Below, piece after piece: positions 39,446-50,189 of a stretch of 64,000 bases of DNA. The translations under genes were made by a program, and so were the position numbers. Source of the stretch: Sinohyriopsis cumingii (Eukaryota; Mollusca; Bivalvia; Unionida; Unionidae); assembly GCA_028554795.2 (NCBI GenBank), contig CM068830.1, positions 49,238,355-49,302,354 of the forward strand, written 5' to 3'. The notes beneath the pieces were generated by a model. The model saw nothing but the letters and a program-made list of their open reading frames with translations, was not told where the DNA came from and did no database searches. Position 1 is the first letter of the stretch. Each line of letters starts with the position of its first letter.

Positions 39446-42400
39446 CATATTAAATTTTCAGAGTATTACAGTAGATTTTCGTATTCAGAAACAAGTTGTT
39501 GATGATTTTGGGCGTAAAGTCTGTTATAAAATAAAACATTTTAGCATGACTGAGTGAATATGGTATCCAACAATGAAGAGCTAGATCCGCGTGCGCGATA
39601 TCGAATTGGTTTTGATAAAAAAAATTTAATTGATAGCAGCAACGAGGGCGCTGTCTCGGCACCACAGTCACCACCGCGATCCTTTTTTGCGAGTTTGTTC
39701 ACCCTATCTCTCTGGCATTATTTGTTATAACTTTCGTCGCTAATGATCAATCGTTGGAAATTCATAACTGATTTAGAGAGTGTAGAAGCGAATCACAATT
39801 TGGTATGCCATCTATCTATCGATATATATAAGTGTGTGTGTGTGTGTCTCTTTGAGAGAGAGATAGAGAGAGAGAGAAAGAGAGATAATAATAATAATGA
39901 TGATCATCATGAAACAGAAACATGATCTTATCTCTTGCCCAGTAATACTGCAATCATACAAAATTATAACATTGTTAAATGTCTTTATTTTTTTAAAATC
40001 CAAGCTTTGGAAAAAATATTTTGCAAGACATGCGTATACAAATAATATGTTTAATAAAAATTATTGATTTATTTAAAGGTAAAAAAAATCAACTCTTCCT
40101 AAGTAAAGATCACATAAGCAAACAACAACAGAACTACGTCCATACATTTGCGTTGGCACGTGTCGGTCAGAAGTTACTACATTTGGGTGATCTGGAAAAC
40201 TAATATACTATTTTTAACTTTGTACTTGAAGAGAGGGATAATGGAATGGGGTAGGAGGAGGATGAAGTGGGGGGGTGTCATCATTAGGCACATGCGATGT
40301 TATATACGGCGATGAGAAATCGGGGAAGTGAAAAATAAATGAGGAACGACAGTGCAAAACTGGTATGAATCCAGCCCAAAACATTTGGACTCTACCAGTT
40401 CCGTTCTCAAGGTCGCAGATCAGCATATGTATGTGCCGATTTCACAAAAAGAACGAAGAGAAAACACAAAAACTTAATTACAGAATCTACCTGTTGTTTG
40501 ACTGTAGGCATTAAAAGAAACAATACAATGAAGAAATTATAAGAACAAGGTTGTACTGTGTTAAGTACTGTGATGCATATTAAGAGCTTAAAGACACTAT
40601 TACAAGACTGTTCAGTTTCTATCAAATTCTTATGCGAAATCCACATTCTCTCTAAATTTTAATAACAGCATTTCTTACAAAAGAATTGGAAATAATTCCT
40701 TTTTTTAACTACGACATTGGAAGTTATAATTCTATGTAAAAAAACATGTATTCATCCGACTCAGACTTTGAAATTTAAGAAGTTTATATTGAAGCAAAAA
40801 TAATTCCTGTCAATGTTTTACTTGTTTGTAAATTTCCAGTTCCAAATTAGCTTTCCTCTAGAAGATGGTATTTCTTTTTTTAAATCCGTTTATCATGCAT
40901 CTTCTTATATCCTTTTATAATTTTATATTTAATTAATTCCAAAGTCTCTCATTGCAGATAACAGACGAAGAAAACGCGTACAATTATTTGCAGATGAAAA
41001 TTTAATTTTCAAATCATCTAAACTTATCTACAAACCGTTTTCATTTACTATATCTTTTATATGCACGTTTAAAACCATTTTGGGGGCGAAAGAATAAATC
41101 ATTGCATATTAATTTTGGGGATGTGCCATAACAGAGTTTGCAAGAAAAACAATATCATTCAGCAATATGTGTTTCCATCTTATTGTGCTTATTAGAAACC
41201 AAGCAAAAAGAGTAGCAATCGTTTTCATTAAGAAATACGACAGCCCCGTGTGTTGGGGCATGACTGGAGTGTCCCATTTTGACAATAGATGGCGCTGGTT
41301 GTATTATTCTTACTTTCACTCTGCTAACATTTTACTCAGAATTTTCTTTGAGCGACATTGGAACTTCCGGGACGTGTTTTGTTTTTAAAATTTAATTTCC
41401 TTTAACTGTATAGTAATTGCCATATTTCATAAAAGCGCACAGAGTAAATATAAATTTGGAATAATTCAGTGTTGAATGTTGACGTGTGTAATTCTGAAAA
41501 TATGTAAAAGCATTAACATGAAATTGAAAGATTTGAAAGTGCAGTATTTCAATACTACGTATGCAAATATATTGTAAGAAATATTGTCAGAGGTAAAGCT
41601 GCAAATAAAAATGTACATCCTAGGAACATAGAGCATGCAAACACAAGGTACTGAGAATTAGAATATGTGAAGAATGAAGTATATTAATCAAAAAGTATAT
41701 GCATACAAGTATAGGTATGATTTGCCTTCATGAATGTTACCTCATATAAAGCCTTTGAACTTAGGTCATGGACTATAGCTAAATGGTTAAAAAAATATAT
41801 ATATAATGGAAATGTGAGTATGGGTATTGGAAAAAAAGAAAGGTCGTAACTATTTACTCACGGTATGCAGCGGCTTGTTTAATTACCTCTTGTTGAGCCC
41901 TTTGCAGGTATCAGCAGCTAGAATGCGGAAAAGATTGTATTTATACCGACAGTGACGTCAGCAAACACGCTCATGAAGAACACTCCATAGGATCGTGCAC
42001 GTTGCCAAAGCGGAGTAGCGAGCAAAGAGTAAATAGTGTATGGGCATCTTCAGGAGACTTCGTCTGTTAAATTAATTTAAGGTTTCAGTCACGTCTCAGT
42101 CATATTACACACTCCTATTTCCGTTCAACTGCCTCGGAAATAAATAACCTACCTGTATTGATGTGCTATTAAACATAAAACGAAACCAAACCGATTTTTG
42201 GGGATACCCAGAGAAAAAGCAGCCTCTGAAAGTAACATATCAAAACTCTTATGTCAAATATTGAAAAGGAAACATTACACAAGTTGTCACGTTATAAGTA
42301 AGGAACAATAGCCAGATTGCAACATGTATATGCTAGACCATGAGGCTAATTATTCGCTTCATAAATGTTGCGAATGTCAGCCTTGCGAACAATGAGTGTC

Positions 42401-44296
42401 AAAGCAATGTGTACACAGCTGGCCGTCCGGCTTATGTTACGATAGTGTAAGCCGACATCAAAAGGACGGGTGGGAAGCCAGTTGTATATAACATGGCCAT
42501 AGGAATTTGTTACTGGCGCCTTATTTGGCTGCGTGCGATTCACAGGTAAGTGGCATTAATTGCCGGTGTTGGGCTCAAAGGAACATCAAGTGGGGGTCGT
42601 AAATCCACCCTTGGCAGACTGCCGAGGAGGGGGCAATGTCTGCTAATTATGTAGACCATGGGTGAATCGACATCCACTCGGAATTGAGCAAGGCGTGGCC
42701 ACCATTGGAATCGCAAGTTTAAATCTAGTGTCTTGAAACTAAACGTCAGTAGTCGCTAAACCATCTTGTGGGAATTACATGAGGAAGTTATAAGCTACTC
42801 CGACGTCATTCGAAATTGGCGGGAAACATTGTTATTCTGGGAATTACAAAGGATCTTGGGACAGGAAGCTTTTAGGGACCGGAGGAGATGTAGGAGACCG
42901 AGAAAGGGAAATACCCTGGTACAGTTGGTCCCGAGTCTCTGGGAGACAAGAAAAGGAGAGAACGGAAGTGGAGATGTGGAAGGGTGAAGGATTTGCTTGT
43001 TGGACTGAAGGGGTACTGGGTGCCAGTCAAGAAATACTACAGATGAGTAAAAACACAGGACAGGAGGAAAATATATCACACTAAGACAGATGATGAAATA
43101 GGCCGTCAATTGGAAGAGTGAAAGACGAGTGATAGGGTTTTGAATGTTGAATATCATTTGAGGAAGGGCTATCTATTATTGAATGGCATCAAATTTGTTG
43201 TTTATTTGAACTTCACTTTTTGTGTATTCAGTTATCTCGATGCTTTTTGGCAAACCCCTAGGCCGGCGACATAACCGGGTTCAACTGTAATTTAACTGTC
43301 GGCATCGCTGACTGGGGGCTCTAAGCTTGCATCTCTATCACTACTTCAATTTCTAACAAAAACGAGCCAGGGTGGGTCTTTTGTAATAATTAAAGATAAT
43401 ACTGGGAGCACCCCACCCCAACCTAAGGTAGTCTACGAGACCTTTACACAAGTATTCATTTCAAATCAAGTTATTACTGATGTAATGTAACGATGTTCTC
43501 GATGGGATAAACTGTGTTGCGTTTTAACATGCCTGACGACGAGGGCTAATAAGGTATGAACCCCTAATTTACAAAGTGCGCTGTATAGAGAACTAAATTT
43601 AGGACTTTTGTTTTTACATAGCAAGGATCATGTAAGCGAGTCATCACAACTCACATTTGCATGTATCACCCTTCCGATTTCAGAAAAAATTAACTTTTAC
43701 TTTCAAGAAAAAAGATACATTGGCCGTAAAAGCTAGCTAAGTAGAACTGTTTACCAAAGATTACATATATATTTCATAGTAACATCGATTAGTTAGCATG
43801 ATTGTCTTTCTTCGAAACGTTAGACAAAAAGAATAACAGCAATAATAATAAATTACAAAGAATATCGTGAGCACATAGTGCATAGAGTTTGTACTTCCTT
43901 GAATGAACGTTTGAAGCGCATCTGTAAAATATATTTGGACGGAGACCTACAAAATAAAATTTGATCGTCAAAATTTACTCGTGACATCGTTTTGTGACCA
44001 TCATCATGGTCATCATCATCACCGTCGTCGTCATCCTTCCAAAGAAGATGAATTTCATAAATAATCAGAACAATGATCATTGGAATATCTTACAACAAGT
44101 GCAATTAAGTACTATAGTATCTACAAATATATTTTTTATTTATCTCAGACTGGGGGACAGGGCGTAGGGGAGTTAATTTGGTACGATTTAACGTATTACA
44201 ATCATGATATGTTCTAAGGAGACTAGAGGAATACGCAGTTCATACAATATGAAAATATTCTACTTAATATATGCCTATACAAGTTTTCTTTTTGCA

Positions 44297-44336
<40 letters not shown>

Positions 44337-45004
44337 AATCCTCTGACACATATATCGTAGCTATAGTTTAATCTGGTACTTTTGATCCATTGCTAAAAAT
44401 ATTTCATATTTATATTTTCTCATAAATTGTTCACGGTGAGTCCAAGGCACCAAAATATGGCATCATAATTTTTGTCTGGTGTAATAATACAATAAAGAAA
44501 ATATTAATTACTAAATTATTCTATGCTCATAGATAATTGTAGTAAAGTGCCTCAAATCCTTTTTTGTCTTTCCTCAATTAATGTTAATTATCAGACAATT
44601 AAAATTTATCGAATTATTTGAAACTAACCAGAGCACGAAAACCAGCTGAGATAAGTAGCTACAACTTCAGTGTATTACGTGAACCATATAACGCCCAACA
44701 AAGTACTTGCTCTTAGAAATATTAGTGGCTTAAAGTTGCCATGAAAATGAAGTGTTTCTGAGATAGCGGCGTCAGATTAGAACAAGATTGTATATATATC
44801 GTCCAGCTATAACGAATATATCCAGATTACAGAAAACCTCAAATTTTACATGTGCTCATGATTTTTAGTGGCAGCAGAGATGAACTATCGCTTACGAAAG
44901 CCAGTGATCGGATCATTCACAAATGCTCAATTCACGCTCTATGACACTGTAGTATAATGGGTAATCAATACAAGCATGTGATTAAGTAGATGTTGTTTTC
45001 ATCG
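39446..45004. other. Host intergenic sequence, no gene seen
   Basis: No supported gene. It contains TG and GA microsatellites near 39,833-39,885. The segment 42,540-43,140 is richer in G+C and could be an unrecognised dispersed repeat, but no family signature was seen. Confidence 0.45.
44300..44334. repeat. (CT)n microsatellite
   Basis: About 18 CT units. Confidence 0.95.
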
Positions 45005-45007
45005 ATA

Positions 45008-45276
45008 GAAAAGTCGCTACGATGTCTGCCGTGTTCAAGTTTATAGTGATGTTTAATACTAGTGCATCATGTCGCATGTATGTGGCATCAGTCCCATCCA
45101 GTCACATTCTCCTGATACCAGGCCGACCAGTCCTAACACTAACCTCTCAGTGCGGAGCGGCAAGCGAGGCAGCTGATAGTACCATTTTTATAAGTCTTTG
45201 GTATGACTCGGCCGGGGTTCGAACCCGGAACTCCGAGGTAGACGCTCTAGCCACTCAGGCTACCGGAGTGGTCGTC
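45008..45276 (-). mobile_element. tRNA-derived SINE, second copy
   Basis: On the minus strand the head reads as a tRNA-like sequence with gtggctagagcgtctacctcg (A-box side) and a B box ggttcgaacccc (plus strand near 45,216-45,226). The body (aggactggtcggcctggtatcagg, minus sense) is shared with the copy at 7168-7507. This copy is better preserved in the tRNA region. No target duplication was found by eye. Pol III-transcribed SINEs depend on a partner LINE for retrotransposition; the partner is not known here. Confidence 0.8.
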
Positions 45277-46884
45277 ATTATTAATAGAGAGGGGTTTGTT
45301 TCAAAAACTAAGATTTCATGTCTGAGTTTTAATTATGATATAGCAGTCATGAGATGGCATTCTCCCCATATTGAAGTTTGGCCATTATAGGGTAGAATGC
45401 AATCTCCTACATGATTTATGTAATAAATACTGTATAACACCTATTCTGCGCCAGTATGTAATCAGACAACAACATTTAGGCATATACCTAAAATAAAATT
45501 TGCATAGGTTCGCAAGAAAGTCAGCGTTCAACGGCGTCACTGAGAAAGAGGGATTTTGTTGCACAGACTCGAGGCATAGAAGAAACGTTGATGTTATGGA
45601 ATGAAAATTGTTATATTGGAGGGGTAACAGAAATAGACCTGGAAATACCCATATTTACACAATAGTGTCGGGACTTTACATTAGCTCCAGAAAGGAGGAT
45701 TCCTACCTTCGAGGGATTGTCACTGTTACAGAGAAAATGATAGATGAAATGGTTTGAAGCCATCCATACCCTATCTATTGTCTATCCGTTAAAACAGGCA
45801 AAGTTATGAAGTTCGCTACAGTAAACTTAAACCATATGTCCATTTAGGGATACAATTGAAGAAGACACATAGAGATATATACTATTCAATTAAAAACATT
45901 GTTTACGGAGATATATTGAACTCAATACTCATTTACGTACTAAAGCTGTGAACGAATTTCAAATCAATTAAAACTGAGAAATAATGCTGTTTCTGGCAAA
46001 CATATGGAAACTTTAAGAAACAAATTGAAGATATGGGTAGATGCGTAAAAGTTCTCAACTGACCAGAAATTCATACCCTGTGTCGTTTATATATTTATTT
46101 AGACGAGTCTGTATAGTGGAGTCGAGAAAATCACTGGTTTATGATTTCTACCACAAGAGGTTGTAGGTAATGTATGAGATTCGTTTCATACTAAATTACG
46201 CAGATACCGATTTGCTTTGTGCGACCATTCAGACTTGTAACTTATGTATCTATCTATTTCGGGGTTGAAAAGAATACAAAAGAGATATGGTAATAAAAAT
46301 GGAGGCCATAGTTCAACTAATTACATTGAGTAGAAAAGTAGTAGAAGTGCATTTTCACCATTTCACAAGAATTAGAAAATGTACCTAAATTTATTTCAGT
46401 TGGTCTTTTAGCGTCACCACAGTGGATAAAATATGTCACATCTTTCTGGAGAAGTCATTCAGTTTGTTTTTCATCTGTTTCTTCTCTGCCCCTTTCCATT
46501 GGAATGGAAATTATATCTTGGCACTTATGTCTTGATGGGAGCAGCGTTATGATGTGTATAATTAGAAAGGAAACTCTCGCGGGTAAATTCCGTATTAGGT
46601 GAACAGCTATGCGATATCGCTTGCAATAATAATAATAATAATAGTGCTTATTTTTAAGATTGGTCCATGATACATATCCATACATCATGCGGTACAAAAA
46701 GATGTTATAGTGCGTAACAAAAGAACATCGTATTAATAAGAAGTAATATACATGAAAGTAATCATTATTGCATTTTTCGAATTTGTGAGATACAAGAATA
46801 CACTGCACAGTAATCAAACAAACGGATTTAAGAGTAGCCCTAAAACTTGTGTGGAGCAAGATTTTGTGATATTGATCTAAAGTC
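45277..46884. other. Host intergenic sequence, no gene seen
   Basis: Probably includes the 3' untranslated part of the minus-strand LINE fragment to its right. A short AAT run lies at about 46,627-46,641. No other feature is supported. Confidence 0.45.
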
Positions 46885-47349
46885 TTATGTAACAGGAATA
46901 GTTGATAAAACAGTTTTTCTAACCTTTAAGGCTGTTATAGTAAACAAAGCTAAATTAGTCATCATAATTTTACTAGTATCATCGTGTATAAAGGACCTAA
47001 ATTTTTCTAAAGTTGGATTTTTATATACAAAGGTGAGTAAGAATTGTCTTCGTTTTTCTCCATATAGCGGACAAGCAGTAATAAAATGGAATTCATTTTC
47101 GATGTTAACGTTACAAATTTGACACAATCTTTCCTCATAGCAGATACGTTTATATCATCCGGTGTTACTTCTGTTTGGCAAGTTCCCCAGTCTAAGCATA
47201 GTGATAATGTAGCAAAGATCGTTATCTTCCAACAATTTTTGACAAGTAAATTCTACTTTCAATGATCGATAGAAGCACAGTCTTTCCATCGACTTAATGT
47301 CATCCTGCAGCTTTTGCCTAAAAATATCTTCACCTCTCAGGCTGAACAA
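46885..47349 (-). mobile_element. LINE ORF2 C-terminal fragment, one in-frame stop
   Basis: The minus-strand frame runs through RLGNLPNRSNTG, a TGA stop at 47,155-47,157, then YKRICYEERLCQIC and ENEFHFITACPLYGEKR. The C-x2-C ... H ... C pattern with EFHFI.CPLY is the conserved zinc-binding tail after the RT thumb in CR1/Jockey-like LINE ORF2 proteins. It is 5' truncated and lacks the RT core. It could belong to the same family as the fragment at the left edge of the window, but the two do not overlap, so this cannot be shown. Confidence 0.8.
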
Positions 47350-47430
47350 TCTAAAAAATATATTTTCATCATTTACGACCTGAGTGCACCAAACACTGCC
47401 AAATCCAAATGTAAATAGAAGCTTTTTAAC

Positions 47431-47519
<89 letters not shown>

Positions 47520-47529
47520 AATAATAATA
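47431..47529. repeat. Self-complementary (AAT)n-(ATT)n microsatellite
   Basis: About 45 bases of AAT units switch at about 47,475 to about 45 bases of ATT units, forming a large potential hairpin. ATG/ACA variants follow to about 47,560. Confidence 0.96.
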
Positions 47530-47559
47530 ATGATGACAACAATGATGATGATGATGACA

Positions 47560-48344
47560 TCAGTTTTCTTATTGCTGTAGTTTTTATTGTTTTTCTTTGT
47601 TCTTCCTGTTTCCACTTTGGCTAAGCAAACCCTGTGAATTAGTTAACATTTTGTTTACAAAATGAGTACTGTTTTATAAAAGTAGTAAACATATCAAAAA
47701 ACTTGAAATTGAAAACAGTCCCTGCTTTAATAAATAAATACCTCGAGGAATGTGAAGATATTAAATTTCCAGTTTTGTTTATAAACTACTTTAAAATTTA
47801 CCGGACCTTTAAACTTGATTAATTCTTAAAAATAAAAAAAATTCTACCAACCAGGCTACGAAGACAATCAGCGAGCACGAAATAATCGTTTGACATGTTT
47901 ACAAGTATACATAACCCTCCTGGTAATTTTACGGAGTGCTAAAATTTATTTCGGTATTAGGTTAGACTAACGGAGCAATTTTAAGCCACGGATTTCAAAT
48001 ATTGAACTGAATGCATTATAATGTCCTTACAAACTGGTGCGTACCAAGGTCCCATCAATTTGAACCTCCTGCGGTTTGAAAGATTGAATTGTGTATATAG
48101 GATATTTGATATGTTATTTACCTGTTTTCCAGAACATGTCTAAAGTCCATACGAAGCGTATCAGGAATTTGGTTTCGACTTCAAATTGTATGCAAAATTA
48201 GTCTTGCTTTTGGATATTTAACCAGATTTTGATCACCGTTTTGGATTTTTATGTTATTGAATGTGACAAAATGTTTTCAGTTGTTCTTTTTTGTTTGTAT
48301 TCATTATGCCTGTTGTTGACTAGGTATTTTTTTTACTAGAAATC
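47560..48344. other. Host intergenic sequence, no gene seen
   Basis: A+T-rich with no supported gene. It ends at the minisatellite bordering the viral element. Confidence 0.5.
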
Positions 48345-48540
48345 GAACTGACCTGTCGTAGATGAAAACGTTCGTAGCAAATCGGTCTGCCTTATACGGG
48401 TACTTTCATCACCTATCGGTCTGTCATAAGCGGACACTTTCATCACAAATAGTCCTGTCATAGACGGACACTTTCATCATAAATCGGTCTGTCATAAATG
48501 GACACTTTCATCACAAATCGGTCTGTCATAGACGGAAGTA
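48345..48540. repeat. ~34-bp minisatellite bordering the element
   Basis: Unit aaatcggtctgtcatagacg plus gacactttcatcac, about five copies, the first ones diverged. Unit length and sequence differ from the array starting at 48,554. I place the boundary between host and element close to the change, but it could also be part of the element's terminal repeat. Confidence 0.85.
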
Positions 48541-48553
48541 GTAAGTAGGGATA

Positions 48554-48730
48554 CATTACGTACAATGGAAATTAGCATTACAGAGACCCCTGGGTCAGAT
48601 TACGTACAATGGAAATTTAACATGGCGAAAAATCGTGGGTCAGATTACGTACAAGGGGAATTAACATGGGAATAAATCGTGGGTCATTTTACGTACAAGG
48701 GGAATTTAACATGGGATTTTTTTGTTAATA
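48554..48730. repeat. 44/45-bp subterminal repeats of the element
   Basis: tacgtacaa words recur at spacing 44, 45 and 44 (units starting 48,554, 48,598, 48,643 and 48,687) with aacatgg and cgtgggtca modules. They are followed by a T-rich and (AAATTT)n palindromic tract to about 48,770. Subterminal repeats of this kind are common inside Polinton terminal inverted repeats, but the partner repeat is outside the window. Confidence 0.8.
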
Positions 48731-48820
48731 TGGGTTTTTTTTTTTTTTTAAATTTAAATTTAAATTTAAAAAAGGGGTAGGCAATTGAAAAAAGTCATTC
48801 TCTTTTCGAGAAATATGGCT

Positions 48821-48836
48821 GGCCCTGAAAAGGGCC
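48821..48836 (-). terminator. Histone-type mRNA 3' stem-loop (minus-strand gene)
   Basis: On the minus strand: ggccct, loop tttc, agggcc, a perfect 6-bp stem with a 4-base loop. It is preceded by cccaaa and followed by agcca, one change from the canonical accca. A purine-rich gaaaagaga lies about 14 bases beyond the stem, where the histone downstream element that pairs with U7 snRNA is found. It begins 24 nt after the stop codon of the 77-codon gene. Confidence 0.88.
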
Positions 48837-48860
48837 TTTGGGTTTATGTTAATGTATCCA

Positions 48861-49094
48861 TTAACATAAAGGGAACCGCATTGGTCTTCTTCTTGTCCTT
48901 AGGCTGCGTCTCACTGTTGGCCCGTAAATCAGGACTCCTTTGAGGCACCCTTGTCTTTCTACGTAGATCCTACGTATCCACAGACTGGTGTTTGTCCTGT
49001 GGACAACGGTCCACTTGGATCGGACATACATGGGTATGTCCGTCCGGAACATCATTGAAGACACAAGCGTATAAGATTGCACATCGGTCCACAT
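48861..49094 (-). CDS. Small basic protein of unknown function, histone-type 3' end
   Basis: 77 codons, not recognised. The C-terminal third is Arg-rich (RRSLRTRRRPMRF), compatible with nucleic acid binding. The start at 49,094 is the first ATG after a TATA box at 49,139-49,146 (minus strand TATAAATA), at the same distance seen for other element genes. The stop lies 24 nt before a histone-type stem-loop. It is divergently arranged with the Gln/Glu-rich gene at 49,314 and shares its promoter region. Support comes from promoter and 3'-end signals rather than protein similarity; it is not a core histone by sequence. It could also be a decayed gene. Confidence 0.5.
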   Translation of the reverse strand: MWTDVQSYTLVSSMMFRTDIPMYVRSKWTVVHRTNTSLWIRRIYVERQGCLKGVLIYGPTVRRSLRTRRRPMRFPLC

Positions 49095-49138
49095 CTTGAA
49101 GCGACGAGAACAGGTGAATCAATGCAGTGAACTGCGCT

Positions 49139-49265
49139 TATTTATAGGTAGAGGAAGGACTGAAACGGATTGAGTTCATTCACCAATCCGAACACGCGTT
49201 ACAAAATTCAGTCAGTCCGCATCCAATCCGAAGAGAGCAGTCTGTGACGTCACGTGGTCTATATA
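49139..49265. promoter_or_regulatory. Divergent promoter with CCAAT, CRE, E-box and two TATA boxes
   Basis: The leftward TATA is at 49,139-49,146 and the rightward TATATA at 49,260-49,265. Between them lie two ccaatccgaa motifs (CCAAT at 49,183 and 49,223), an inverted cggattg at about 49,166, a perfect TGACGTCA (49,245-49,252) and an overlapping CACGTG (49,251-49,256). CCAAT plus TATA plus a histone-type 3' end is the layout of replication-dependent histone genes. Confidence 0.75.
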
Positions 49266-49313
49266 GATTCGTTAGCGCTTGTGTGCAGTCAATCTATGCG
49301 ACAGTGATTCAAC

Positions 49314-49896
49314 ATGACGGAAACTCAGAAAACGATCCATTGGGGTGCACCAGCAGGGGAGACCGCCCAAGGGAACCCGGACTTACTTTCAGAAGAGGTG
49401 AATTGGGATTTTGTGGATTTTCTTACCTCGCAAGAATTTGTTCCGGAACCTTCGTTACCTTCTTCATTACCGCAAGTGGAGAATTTTAGACAGAGACAGA
49501 AAGAAGAATTGGAGAAATTTATACAACGACAAGAGGAAGCGGAACAAGCTTTTCTCCTACAGCAACAGCAGCAAGAAGAAGAGGTAAGAAAAAAAAAAAC
49601 AGCAACAACAGCAAGAAGAGGATGCAGCAAAGAAACAAGAGGGTGAAAATCAAACGGTCACGGTACTGTTGGACATTTTAGCGGAGTTAAGAAGTCTGAA
49701 ACAAATGTATCAGACTTCTTTATTACGACCGAAGAGAATACGACCTTCCCGAGCTAAACACGTTAACCCTGTGACTAAGCCTACCGTACCACCCTTAGTG
49801 ATTTCAACCCAATCATCATCATCATCAACATTACGCAGTCCAGAAGTAGGTCTTGGCCGTGGCAAAGGCTTAAGGCAGTTAAAGTTGATTGCTTAA
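49314..49896 (+). pseudogene. Gln/Glu-rich early-type gene, interrupted by a frameshift
   Basis: Begins with MTETQKTIHWG, then an acidic/hydrophobic stretch (EEVNWDFVDFLTSQEF) resembling an activation-type segment. A Gln/Glu-rich coiled-coil-like region (about residues 60-95) follows. The frame changes at an 11-A run near 49,589-49,599: the first frame ends at 49,646, and the downstream frame, also Gln/Glu-rich and then containing a TVTVLLDILAELRSLKQMY helix and a basic RPKRIRPSRAKH, ends at 49,896. Continuity of composition on both sides argues for one gene with a 1-base slip in the A run, either a mutation, a sequencing error or programmed slippage. The stop is 25 nt before a histone-type stem-loop. 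Function unknown. Confidence 0.65.
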
Positions 49897-49921
49897 ACTC
49901 ACCCCTGCACCAAAATAAAAA

Positions 49922-49937
49922 GGCCCTTTTCAGGGCC
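49922..49937 (+). terminator. Histone-type mRNA 3' stem-loop (plus-strand gene)
   Basis: ggccct, loop tttc, agggcc, followed by the exact accca flank. A purine-rich gaaaagagat at 49,951-49,960 lies about 13 bases after the stem, where the U7-binding histone downstream element is expected. An AATAAA at 49,914-49,919 directly precedes the stem, so conventional polyadenylation may serve as a second route. The ~45 bp from stem to downstream element is nearly identical to the minus-strand copy at 48,793-48,836. Confidence 0.92.
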
Positions 49938-50099
49938 ACCCACATTTCTCGAAAAGAGATAGCCTTTCAATTTGCCAATAACTCAAAAAAAATAGTTAAC
50001 AGCCCATTTTACCCTATAGTACGTGTCTTTGTATGAGTGCGTGAGTGTACGTTCTTATTTTAAAATCAAAACTCAAAGACACTTACCTTATATCATTAA

Positions 50100-50105
50100 T
50101 TTATT
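50100..50105 (-). terminator. Poly(A) signal for the CCHC gene
   Basis: Minus-strand AATAAA about 85 nt after the stop of the zinc-knuckle gene. No histone-type stem-loop is present here, so this gene uses ordinary polyadenylation. Confidence 0.55.
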
Positions 50106-50189
50106 CTTTTATCCATTTTTACAATCCAATTCACAATTCACAACACAACACTTTAATAAAAAGTTCATTGACTTCTTCTTTCTCTTTGT

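Noticed and set aside
48861..49094. A core histone gene at the left end, suggested by the 3' hairpin
   Set aside because: The 77-codon product has no histone-fold sequence in any frame; only the transcription signals are histone-like.
49570..49620. Possible mini-intron gag/gtaag ... cag in the Gln/Glu-rich gene
   Set aside because: The candidate intron would be about 30 bases and lacks a branch point; a 1-base indel in the A run is simpler.
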